NCBI RefSeq assembly: GCF_014490485.1
Contig: NZ_JACTVA010000001.1
Coordinates: 220,897-284,896, forward strand
Direction of reading: 5' to 3'
Source of the DNA: Teichococcus aerophilus
Lineage (GTDB): Bacteria; Pseudomonadota; Alphaproteobacteria; Acetobacterales; Acetobacteraceae
Length of the DNA: 64,000 bases
Below are positions 43,966-50,994 of this stretch, in pieces; the stretch's first letter is position 1, and every line of letters begins with the position of its first letter. Both the position numbers and the translations under genes were made by a program. Below the pieces are notes generated by a model. The model was not told the DNA's origin and ran no database searches. It was given only the letters and a program-made list of their open reading frames with translations.

Positions 43966-46454
43966 GCCAGCACCAGCGGCGCCAGGACGCAGGCCAGGAT
44001 CAGCCATGTCGCCAGACCTGCATAATCGCCAAAGAGCTGCGCCACCGATGTCTCTAGCACCCGTCCTTTCCTGATATGGCCCGAGGCGATGCGCGCCCGG
44101 ATGAAGGCGGCGCAGAGCAGGGCGATGAAGGCATGCAGCACGCCATAGGCGATCATCGCCCAGGAGGATGCCGCGTAGGCGTGGCCGGTAGGTGCCGGGA
44201 GCTCGGCCAGGCCCAGCCACAGCAATGCCGCGATAACGACGGCCTGGGCACCTACGGCGAGACTGGCCCAGCGAGACGAAGCGGCGTTGTTCCCCGCCAC
44301 GCCAGCCGATGCCGCCAACCGTGTCAGCACCGTGCCGGCCAACGCCGCCAATGCGGCCACGGCGCCTTGCGGCAACCCGGCCGCGATCAGCTCCGGCGGC
44401 GGCCAGTTGGGCGCCACGACCCACAGGAAGGCGTAGCCGAACAGCAGCGAACCCAGCAGCGTGCCATCCGCCACCAGCAGGAAGACGCTGCCCCACCAGC
44501 CGGGCGCGCCGGCGGCCTCCCGGTGCGTCAGCGCGGTCTCTCCGGCACCGATCGGCACGGGCCCGATCTCCTCCCGCCAGCCCAGCGTCCAGGCCCAGCG
44601 CCACCCAAGCACGGTGACGGCGACAAGGGGCAACGGCGCCAGCCAGTAGAAGCCGAACAGCAGCGCCAGGAAGAAGCATCCGGTCGCCAGCGCGGTGATG
44701 ATGGGCAGGCGGGTGTTGCCCGGCAGGATGATGACGTGGTCCACCGCGCCGGTGGTGACATCGACGGCCATCGTCTCCCGCCAGCCATGGCGGATCTCGG
44801 CCAGGTAGCCTTCGCCGCGGGCCAGGCGCAGCGGCAGGTCCGGGTCGGCCGCCAGCGGCTCACCATCGGCGACGCGCGGCTGACTGGCGAAGTTGTAGGC
44901 GGGGGCGGGCAGCGGCATGGCCCATTCCAGCGTGTGTGCACCCCAGGGATTGCGGCGCGCTCGGCGGGAGAGGAAAATCTGCAGCGCGACATCGACGGCG
45001 AACATCGCGAAGCCGAAGGCCATGATGAAGCTGCCGACCGAGGACAGCAGGTTCAGCCATGTCCAGCCCATATCGGACGGATAAGTGTAGATCCGGCGCG
45101 GCATGCCCAGCAGGCCGGTCAAATGCATCAGGAAGAACGTGAGGTTGAAGCCGATCAGGATCAGCCAGAAAGCGGCCTCGCCCAGCAGCGGAATGCGCGC
45201 GCGGCCGGTGAAGTGCGGCAGCCAGTAATAGGCGCCTGCCAGCATCGGGAAAACGAAGCCGCCGACCAGCACGTAGTGCAGATGCGCGACCACGAAGTGC
45301 GTGTCATGCGCCTGCCAGTCGAACGGCACCATCGCCAGCATCACGCCGGTCAGCCCGCCGAGTACGAAGATGACGAAGAAGCCCAGCAGGTACAGCATGG
45401 GCAGCTTCAGCTCCGGCCGCCCTTTCCACAACGTGCCGATCCACGCGAAGATCTGCAGCGCGGTCGGCACCGCGACCAGCGCGGAGGCGGCGGAGAAGAA
45501 GCCGAGCGCCATGTGCGGGATGCCGGTGGTGAACATATGGTGCACCCAGAGCCCGAAGCTCAGGAACGCCAGTGCCAGCAGGGCCGCGACGATCCAGCCA
45601 TAACCCAGGATGCGCGTGCGGGCCATCACCGGCAGCACGGTGGAGACCACGCCGGCGGCGGGCAGGAAGATGATGTAGACCTCGGGGTGGCCGAACAGCC
45701 AGAACAGATGCTGCCACAGCAACGGGCTTCCGCCGCGCAACGGGTCGAAGAACGGCCACCCGAAGGCGCGCTCTACCTCCAGCAGGATCGAGCCGAGGAT
45801 CAGCGGCGGGAAGGCGACCACCATCATCAGGGCGGTGACCAGCAGGTACCATGCCAGCAGCGGCATCCGGTCCAGCCGCATGCCCGGCGCCCGCAGCCGC
45901 AGGATCGAGACCGTGATCTCGATGGCGGCGCTGACGGCAGAAATCTCGACGAAGGTGATGCCGAGCAGCCAGACATCGGCATTGATGCCCGGCGTATAGG
46001 CCTTGGAGGAGAGCGGCGTGTACATGAACCAGCCGCTATCCGGCGCGACGCCCAATGCCAGCGCGGCGATCAGGATGCTGCCGCCGAAGACGTAGCACCA
46101 CCAGCCATAGGCGGAGAGGCGCGGGAAGGCCATGTCGCGGCTGCCCAGCATCTTCGGCAGCAGGTAGAGCGCCAGCCCCTCGAACATCGGGATGGCGAAC
46201 AGGAACATCATGATGCTGCCATGCATCGTGAAGAGCTGGTTGTAGATCTCGGGGCCGACGAAGGCGCTGCCTGGCGTGGCCAGCTGCGCGCGGATCAGCA
46301 TGGCCAGCACGCCGCCGATGGCGAAGAAGGCAAAGGCGGCCAGAATGAAGCGCCTGCCGATATCGGAATGGTTTACCGAGCTGACGGTGCCGCGCCAGCC
46401 GCGTGGGGAGCCCCAGATGGCGGTCAACGCCCGGTGGCGGGACAGCGCGCTCAT
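43962..46454 (-). CDS. Cytochrome c oxidase subunit I-III fusion (aa3 type)
   Basis: An 830-residue fused core. The subunit I part (about 1-560) has 12 helices and all haem-copper ligands: MHGSIMMFLF (haem a), GHPEVYIIFLP (CuB His, crosslinked Tyr and the channel glutamate), WVHHMFTTG (CuB pair), HDTHFVVAHLHYVLVGG (haem a3 and a). A linker region follows, then a subunit III part (about 600-830) with GWWGSVFLLVADGTLLGSLLFGYAFLW and HAFIALLCAAFIRARIASG. Such CtaDE fusions are known in several bacteria. Start: ATG 46454, overlapping the subunit II stop. Confidence 0.94.
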   Translation of the reverse strand: MSALSRHRALTAIWGSPRGWRGTVSSVNHSDIGRRFILAAFAFFAIGGVLAMLIRAQLATPGSAFVGPEIYNQLFTMHGSIMMFLFAIPMFEGLALYLLPKMLGSRDMAFPRLSAYGWWCYVFGGSILIAALALGVAPDSGWFMYTPLSSKAYTPGINADVWLLGITFVEISAVSAAIEITVSILRLRAPGMRLDRMPLLAWYLLVTALMMVVAFPPLILGSILLEVERAFGWPFFDPLRGGSPLLWQHLFWLFGHPEVYIIFLPAAGVVSTVLPVMARTRILGYGWIVAALLALAFLSFGLWVHHMFTTGIPHMALGFFSAASALVAVPTALQIFAWIGTLWKGRPELKLPMLYLLGFFVIFVLGGLTGVMLAMVPFDWQAHDTHFVVAHLHYVLVGGFVFPMLAGAYYWLPHFTGRARIPLLGEAAFWLILIGFNLTFFLMHLTGLLGMPRRIYTYPSDMGWTWLNLLSSVGSFIMAFGFAMFAVDVALQIFLSRRARRNPWGAHTLEWAMPLPAPAYNFASQPRVADGEPLAADPDLPLRLARGEGYLAEIRHGWRETMAVDVTTGAVDHVIILPGNTRLPIITALATGCFFLALLFGFYWLAPLPLVAVTVLGWRWAWTLGWREEIGPVPIGAGETALTHREAAGAPGWWGSVFLLVADGTLLGSLLFGYAFLWVVAPNWPPPELIAAGLPQGAVAALAALAGTVLTRLAASAGVAGNNAASSRWASLAVGAQAVVIAALLWLGLAELPAPTGHAYAASSWAMIAYGVLHAFIALLCAAFIRARIASGHIRKGRVLETSVAQLFGDYAGLATWLILACVLAPLVLA

Positions 46455-47125
46455 GGCTGTTCTCCCCGCTGGAACGCGGTCCATCCGGCGGCGTCGTGGG
46501 CCACGACGCGGAAGCGGTGCCCCGCATGCCCCAGGCCGCAGAACTCGGCGCACTGACCCTCGAAGCGCCCGGGCTCCTTGGCATCGATGCGGATGACGTT
46601 CACATGGCCAGGAATGGCGTCCATCTTGCCGGCTAGGCGCGGCACCCAGAAGCTGTGGATCACGTCATGGGCCTCCAGCCGCAGATCGACAGGGCGGCCG
46701 GCGGGGATGTGCAGCACGTCGCGCGTCACGATCTCGCCCGCCATGCCGGGATGGCGGAAATCCCAGTACCACTGGTGCGCGCTGGCCTCGACCACCACGA
46801 CACCCGCAGCCTTGCGTGCGATGGTCTGCTCCCCCAACGCCAGCGCGAAGCCGAGGAGGACGAGAAGCACCGTGCTGGGCATTGCGACGCCGAGCCCGCC
46901 GATCCACAATCTGGTCCCGCCTGGTGCCGGCGTCGGACGGCGGCGGAACGCTAGGGCCAGCAGCGTCATGACCAGTACCGTCAGGATAGCGGCACCCGCC
47001 AGCATCGCCCACCACAGCGTCGCGATGGAGGCGGCGGCGGACCCGGCGGTGTCGAGCGTGGAAAGCGGGCCGGAGCAACCGCCGACAGCCAGTGCCGTTG
47101 TCGTCAGGCGTAGCCATTTCAGCAT
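46451..47125 (-). CDS. ctaC: Cytochrome c oxidase subunit II, lipoprotein, with altered CuA motif
   Basis: A 224-residue subunit with a lipobox signal (LAVGGC), two helices (TLWWAMLAGAAILTVLVMTLLAL; MPSTVLLVLLGFALAL) and a periplasmic cupredoxin domain. CuA ligands: the first histidine in DVIHSFWVP and the CAEFCGLGH cluster. At the place of the axial methionine (C-x3-C-x3-H-x2-M) this protein has histidine: the run reads CGLGHAGHRF. There is no fused cytochrome c domain, so it needs a separate electron donor. Start: ATG 47125, only six bases from the divergent DUF2231 gene. Confidence 0.93.
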   Translation of the reverse strand: MLKWLRLTTTALAVGGCSGPLSTLDTAGSAAASIATLWWAMLAGAAILTVLVMTLLALAFRRRPTPAPGGTRLWIGGLGVAMPSTVLLVLLGFALALGEQTIARKAAGVVVVEASAHQWYWDFRHPGMAGEIVTRDVLHIPAGRPVDLRLEAHDVIHSFWVPRLAGKMDAIPGHVNVIRIDAKEPGRFEGQCAEFCGLGHAGHRFRVVAHDAAGWTAFQRGEQP

Positions 47126-47131
47126 AGGGCG

Positions 47132-47665
47132 ATGGCCTTGGATTCCAAAAGTTCCGAACATTCCGGGGGCGACGGCGCGCTGGTCGATCCCATCGCCTCT
47201 CACCCGCATTTCCATCGCACGGAATCGCGCATCGCCGTGGCGGGGCATCCGATCCACGCGATGCTGGTGGCCTTCCCCATCGCGCTGGCCATGAGCACGC
47301 TGGGCGCGGATGCGCTGTACTGGTGGACAGGCGACCCCTTCTGGGCCCGTGCTGCCCTGTGGGCGAGCGGCGGTGCCTTCCTGATGGGCGTGGCCGCCGG
47401 CATCTCCGGCACTGTGGAGCTGCTGATGGTGCGCGGCATCCGCATCCGCGCGGCCAGTTGGACGCATTTCGTCCTGGCGGTGATGCTGCTCTCCATCCTC
47501 GGCGCCAATTGGGGCTTCCGACTGACGGGTTACGAGCAGGCCGTGCTGCCCTGGGGCATTCTGCTGTCCTGCTTCGCGGCGGTGTTCACCGGGATGACGG
47601 GCTGGCATGGCGGGAAGCTGGTGTTCGACTATCACCTGGGCACCGCACCGATCGGCAAGGACTGA
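47132..47665 (+). CDS. DUF2231 domain membrane protein
   Basis: A 177-residue protein with four hydrophobic helices; the family hallmark is AGHPIHAMLVAFPIALAMSTLGADALYWWTG near residue 37, with histidines that may bind haem or metal. Family members often lie with cytochrome or copper genes, as here. It starts six bases from subunit II on the other strand, and its 3' end overlaps the convergent CopD-like gene by 34 bases. Function unknown. Confidence 0.87.
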   Translation: MALDSKSSEHSGGDGALVDPIASHPHFHRTESRIAVAGHPIHAMLVAFPIALAMSTLGADALYWWTGDPFWARAALWASGGAFLMGVAAGISGTVELLMVRGIRIRAASWTHFVLAVMLLSILGANWGFRLTGYEQAVLPWGILLSCFAAVFTGMTGWHGGKLVFDYHLGTAPIGKD

Positions 47666-48123
47666 CCGAGCGGTTCCCGCAGCCAGGCCGGGGCCAGCCC
47701 GTCCCGCAGCACTGGCTTGGCCAGCACCAGAACCAGGATCGCCGTCATCGCCAGCAGAGAGGCGCCGACCAGCGGGCCGCCGGCGGGCACATCGTAATTG
47801 CCCTTCTGCTCGCCGATCTGCAGCGTCACATGGCCCATCCAGGCATGGATCGTAACCAGCACGCCCACCACGACGAGCTTGGCGAACATCCACGGGATGA
47901 AGACATCCCGCAGGAAGATCAGCGCCGTCCCCGCCGTGATGGCGATGACGGCGGCGGGCGTGACCAGACGGATGTAGAAATTATGCGTCACCAGCCGCCT
48001 GCGCGCGAAATCCAGCTGGTCGTCGCCGGGGCCGTACCGCGCCAGCAGCAGCGGCAGCCCGACCAGGCCGGCGCACCAGACGGACAGCGCCGCGATATGC
48101 AGGAACTTCAGGGCGGTGATCAT
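47632..48123 (-). CDS. CopD/HemJ-like four-helix membrane protein
   Basis: A 163-residue inner-membrane protein: LKFLHIAALSVWCAGLVGLPLLLARY, THNFYIRLVTPAAVIAITAGTALIFL, WMFAKLVVVGVLVTIHAWMGH, then a fourth helix. The histidines in helices 1 and 3 are placed as in HemJ/CopD proteins, which bind haem or copper. It is translationally coupled (ATGA) to ctaG upstream, so it may help haem or copper delivery to the oxidase. Its 3' end overlaps the opposite-strand DUF2231 gene by 34 bases. Confidence 0.82.
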   Translation of the reverse strand: MITALKFLHIAALSVWCAGLVGLPLLLARYGPGDDQLDFARRRLVTHNFYIRLVTPAAVIAITAGTALIFLRDVFIPWMFAKLVVVGVLVTIHAWMGHVTLQIGEQKGNYDVPAGGPLVGASLLAMTAILVLVLAKPVLRDGLAPAWLREPLGQSLPIGAVPR

Positions 48124-48815
48124 GCCGCTGCTGCAGCCCGGGCCCAGGTGCGGCGGGCCAGCACCGCCACCGCCAGCGCGTAGGGCACGATGCCAGGCAC
48201 CCACATGACCAGGCCGGCCAATTGCTGGTCCACCACCTGGTCCAGTCCCCAGGGCAAGGTGGTGCCGATATGCGTGGCATAGAGCGGTGTGGTCGCGAAG
48301 GTCAGCAGCGCGCCCAGCATACCCATCTGCGCCATCCCCAGGATGGCCATCAGCACGCCGGTGACAGGCGGGGCGGCGAACATGGCCTGCCAGAACCAGA
48401 AGGCGCTGGCCAGCAACGTGGCCTGCATGAGCCAATAGAGTGCCGTGCCCGCCAGCGCGGCGTCATAGAAGGACGGCAGGTGCCACGCCCACAGCACCGC
48501 CGTGGCCACCACGAAGGCAAGGCCGGGCAGCATCGGCCGCCGTGCCGTGAACGCCATCGCCAGCAGGGGCGCCGCAACCGCGACCACCAGCAGGTGGTGC
48601 ACGGCGCGTGCGGAGAACAAGGAGACGCTGAGCGCGCAGAGCGGCGATACGAAGGCCAGCGCCAGCACGCCGATGGCCGCCAGTGCCGGCTTCGGGTGGC
48701 GGGACCGCCACGCCACCAGCGCCCCGGCGCCGAGGGCCAGCAGCAGGATAGGGTCCAGGTTCCAGCTTCTCATCAGGTCCGCGGGGTCTGGCGGGGCGCC
48801 GCAATAGCTGGTCAT
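48120..48815 (-). CDS. ctaG: Cytochrome c oxidase assembly protein CtaG (caa3-type family)
   Basis: A 231-residue membrane protein with about seven helices: DPILLLALGAGALVAW, ALSVSLFSARAVHHLLVVAVAAPLLA, VLWAWHLPSFYDAAL, SAFWFWQAMF, GALLTFATTPLY and DQQLAGLVMWVPGIVPY are the landmarks of the CtaG_Caa3 family. These proteins help load copper into the oxidase. First gene of the minus-strand unit that continues with the CopD-like gene. Confidence 0.9.
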   Translation of the reverse strand: MTSYCGAPPDPADLMRSWNLDPILLLALGAGALVAWRSRHPKPALAAIGVLALAFVSPLCALSVSLFSARAVHHLLVVAVAAPLLAMAFTARRPMLPGLAFVVATAVLWAWHLPSFYDAALAGTALYWLMQATLLASAFWFWQAMFAAPPVTGVLMAILGMAQMGMLGALLTFATTPLYATHIGTTLPWGLDQVVDQQLAGLVMWVPGIVPYALAVAVLARRTWARAAAAA

Positions 48816-49262
48816 GCGCTGGGTACCTTAGTGTTGCCGGCCGACAGGTCCGGGATGGCACGCACGGCCGAAGCGGCTGTGCGCGCATCCCCCTCTCGTT
48901 GACGTTTGGCCGCGTCGGCGGTTTCCCTCGCCGAGCGAAACAGCGCCGAGCGGATCCAGCCGCTGCCGATGAAGGATGCACGATAAGAGAGGGGCCTTTG
49001 GGACGCGGCAACACCTGCCTCTGCAGCGCTCCGGCGCAGTGCGAAAAGCAGAGAGGCGGGTTGCTCGGCGTATTGGCGACGGAATGTTCCAGGCCCGTGG
49101 CGACACGCGGGTCACCACCGGCACGACATACCCGGCCGTTCCCCAACGCTCAGTGCCTAATGCGCCCGGCCGTCTAAAGTTGCCGAAAGTTCATTTTTTA
49201 TAACGTGCCGAAACCTCGGTCGAACCGCAGCGGCCCGGCCGCGGCATCCCCGCCGCCGTGCT
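48816..49262. other. Intergenic region, 447 bp
   Basis: Lies between the ctaG start and the end of the D-amino-acid-dehydrogenase-like gene, both minus strand. It should contain the ctaG promoter. An AT-rich stretch (TTCATTTTTTATAA, about 49190-49203) near the distal end is unusual for this GC-rich window. No gene, repeat or clear terminator seen. Confidence 0.5.
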
Positions 49263-50507
49263 TTAGCGGAAGCGTTCCGCGCGGAACGCCTCCGGGGCGA
49301 TGAACGGTGTCTCGCCGCCCATCATCTCCGCCAGCATCCGGCCCGTGGTCGGACCCAGGGTCAGGCCCTGGTGGGCATGGCCGAACGCCCCCCACAGTGT
49401 TACCCGCCCGGGGATGCGGCCGATCACCGGCAGCATGTCCGGCGTACAGGGGCGGGTGCCCAGCCAGGGCTTGTCCTCCACCTTGTCGGCCAGTGGCAGC
49501 AGGGTGCGGGCGATGGGCTCGGCCCGGGTGAGCTGGATCGGCGTCTCCGGCGCATCGGGGCGGGCGAACTCGGCTCCGGTGGTCAAGCGGATGCCGGCGC
49601 GCATCGGCACCAGGCAGAAGCCACTTTCCTCATCGATCACCGGGCGGTTCAGCACGGCGTTGCCCTGCAGGCCGAAATGGTAGTGGTAGCCCCGCTTGCC
49701 GAACAGCGGCGGCGCGTAGCCGAAGCGGCGCGTCAGCATCCCGGCGGCAGCGCCCAACGCCACGACGGCCTGGGCCGCTTCCACCGGGCCGTCCGCGGTC
49801 TGCACGCGCCAGCCGCCGCCGGCTTCCCGCAGCGTCTGCGCATCCCCGATGGCGATACGGCCGCCCTTGGCCTCGAACAGCCGGGCATAGGACAGGGTCA
49901 GGGCATGCGGGTCACTGACGGAATACGGGTCGGTCCAGTGCAGCGCCCCGGCACGTTGCACCAGCAAATGCGGCTCCGCCGCCGCCAGCTCCTGCCCGTC
50001 CAGCATGCGGTAGCCGACGCCGTAGTCGCGATGCGCGGCCTCGGCCTCCTTCCGCACCTCCTCCAGCTTCGCCTCGTCGCCGAACAGGCGCATCCAACCG
50101 ATAGGCCGCAGCAACTCGGCCGAGCCGGCCTCCCGCGCCACCACCATGTGCTCATCGAGGCAGGTGAGGATGAGGCTGGCATAGGCCCGCGCCACGGCCT
50201 CGTACCGCGCCGGCGCCGAATGCCACCAGTAGCGCAGCAGGGGCGACACCAGGCCGGGCAGCGCGCCGGGATGGTACACCGCGTCGATCGAGCGGTTGCG
50301 GGCGATGCGGGCGATTTCCGAGAGCTGGCGCGGGAAGGCGTGCGGATGCACCGCTTCCCGCTGGATCAGCCCGGCATTGCCAAAGGAGGCACCTTCGCCC
50401 GGACCGCGCCGGTCCACCAGCACCACGTCCCACCCCCGCTGCCGCAGATGCAACGCGGTGGAGACACCCACCATGCCGGCGCCCAGAACGATCGCGGATT
50501 TGCTCAT
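49263..50507 (-). CDS. FAD-dependent D-amino acid dehydrogenase-like protein (DadA family)
   Basis: A 414-residue flavoprotein of the DAO family: AIVLGAGMVGVSTALHLRQRGWDVVLVDRRGPGEGASFGNAGLI at the N-terminus, and the C-terminal GRIPGRVTLWGAFGHAHQGLTLGPTTGRMLAEMM typical of DadA. It would oxidise a D-amino acid or a secondary amine to the oxo-acid, passing electrons to the quinone pool. Start: ATG 50507; the frame is open to 50666. It follows cassette B on the same strand but after a terminator and a 487-base gap, so it is probably a separate unit. Confidence 0.88.
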   Translation of the reverse strand: MSKSAIVLGAGMVGVSTALHLRQRGWDVVLVDRRGPGEGASFGNAGLIQREAVHPHAFPRQLSEIARIARNRSIDAVYHPGALPGLVSPLLRYWWHSAPARYEAVARAYASLILTCLDEHMVVAREAGSAELLRPIGWMRLFGDEAKLEEVRKEAEAAHRDYGVGYRMLDGQELAAAEPHLLVQRAGALHWTDPYSVSDPHALTLSYARLFEAKGGRIAIGDAQTLREAGGGWRVQTADGPVEAAQAVVALGAAAGMLTRRFGYAPPLFGKRGYHYHFGLQGNAVLNRPVIDEESGFCLVPMRAGIRLTTGAEFARPDAPETPIQLTRAEPIARTLLPLADKVEDKPWLGTRPCTPDMLPVIGRIPGRVTLWGAFGHAHQGLTLGPTTGRMLAEMMGGETPFIAPEAFRAERFR

Positions 50508-50780
50508 CGATAGACCCTTGCGGCTGACCGGTACGGTGTTGCTGCTGTCGCTCCGCGCCTGGCAGGCATCGCCGCGCGGCCCGGGGCCCGTTGCCGCCGG
50601 CCAACACTCCGGCTTCGGGCGAAGCGTGGGCCGGGATGCGCCGTCGCCGCATGGGGCACCGGACAACCGACGCGCGCGGTGGGAGCGAAAGGTGGCTGGC
50701 GTGCGGGGGCTTGGGACGTCTCGATCATCTCGGCGCTTTGACGGAACGGCGGCTACCCTAGAGCAGAACCGACATCGGCC

Positions 50781-50825
50781 CTAGGGCATGATGCGTTCAC
50801 ATTCATTCCGATACCATGCTCCATG
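50781..50825. repeat. Possible degenerate intergenic palindromic repeat
   Basis: CTAGGGCATGATGCGTTCA near 50781-50799 and CCATGCTCC near 50815-50823 recall the GCATGATGCGTTCA-type intergenic palindromes found in many alphaproteobacteria. Only one copy is seen in this window, and the pairing is imperfect. Confidence 0.25.
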
Positions 50826-50942
50826 CCATTGTCTGGTCGTGTGATTCAGGCGTTCGGTGATTCCAGATCCAGCCATCACTCTCTTAGGGGCCGGATACGA
50901 GTTTGCGGCCATAGCGATAGCGCGTGGTACCTCCGGCAACGC

Positions 50943-50970
50943 AAAAGGGCCGCGCCACGCGGCACGGCCC
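50943..50970 (-). terminator. Rho-independent terminator of cassette B
   Basis: On the minus strand GGGCCG-x-GCC, loop, GGC-x-CGGCCC (stem 50947-50970, one mismatch) is followed by TTTT (50946-50943). It lies 25 bases beyond the stop of the DMFase-like gene, ending the aminotransferase-binding protein-hydrolase transcript. Confidence 0.78.
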
Positions 50971-50994
50971 TGATGGAATGCAGCCTATGCCGCT

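Larger units (their letters stand above)
50508..50994. other. Intergenic region, 487 bp
   Basis: Between the DadA-like gene and the DMFase-like gene (both minus strand). It holds the terminator at 50943-50970 and a possible degenerate intergenic repeat at 50781-50825. No gene seen. Confidence 0.55.

Noticed and set aside
44076..46556. Long plus-strand open frame antisense to the fused oxidase gene
   Set aside because: Low-complexity Q/H/R/D shadow; the minus strand holds all haem-copper ligands.
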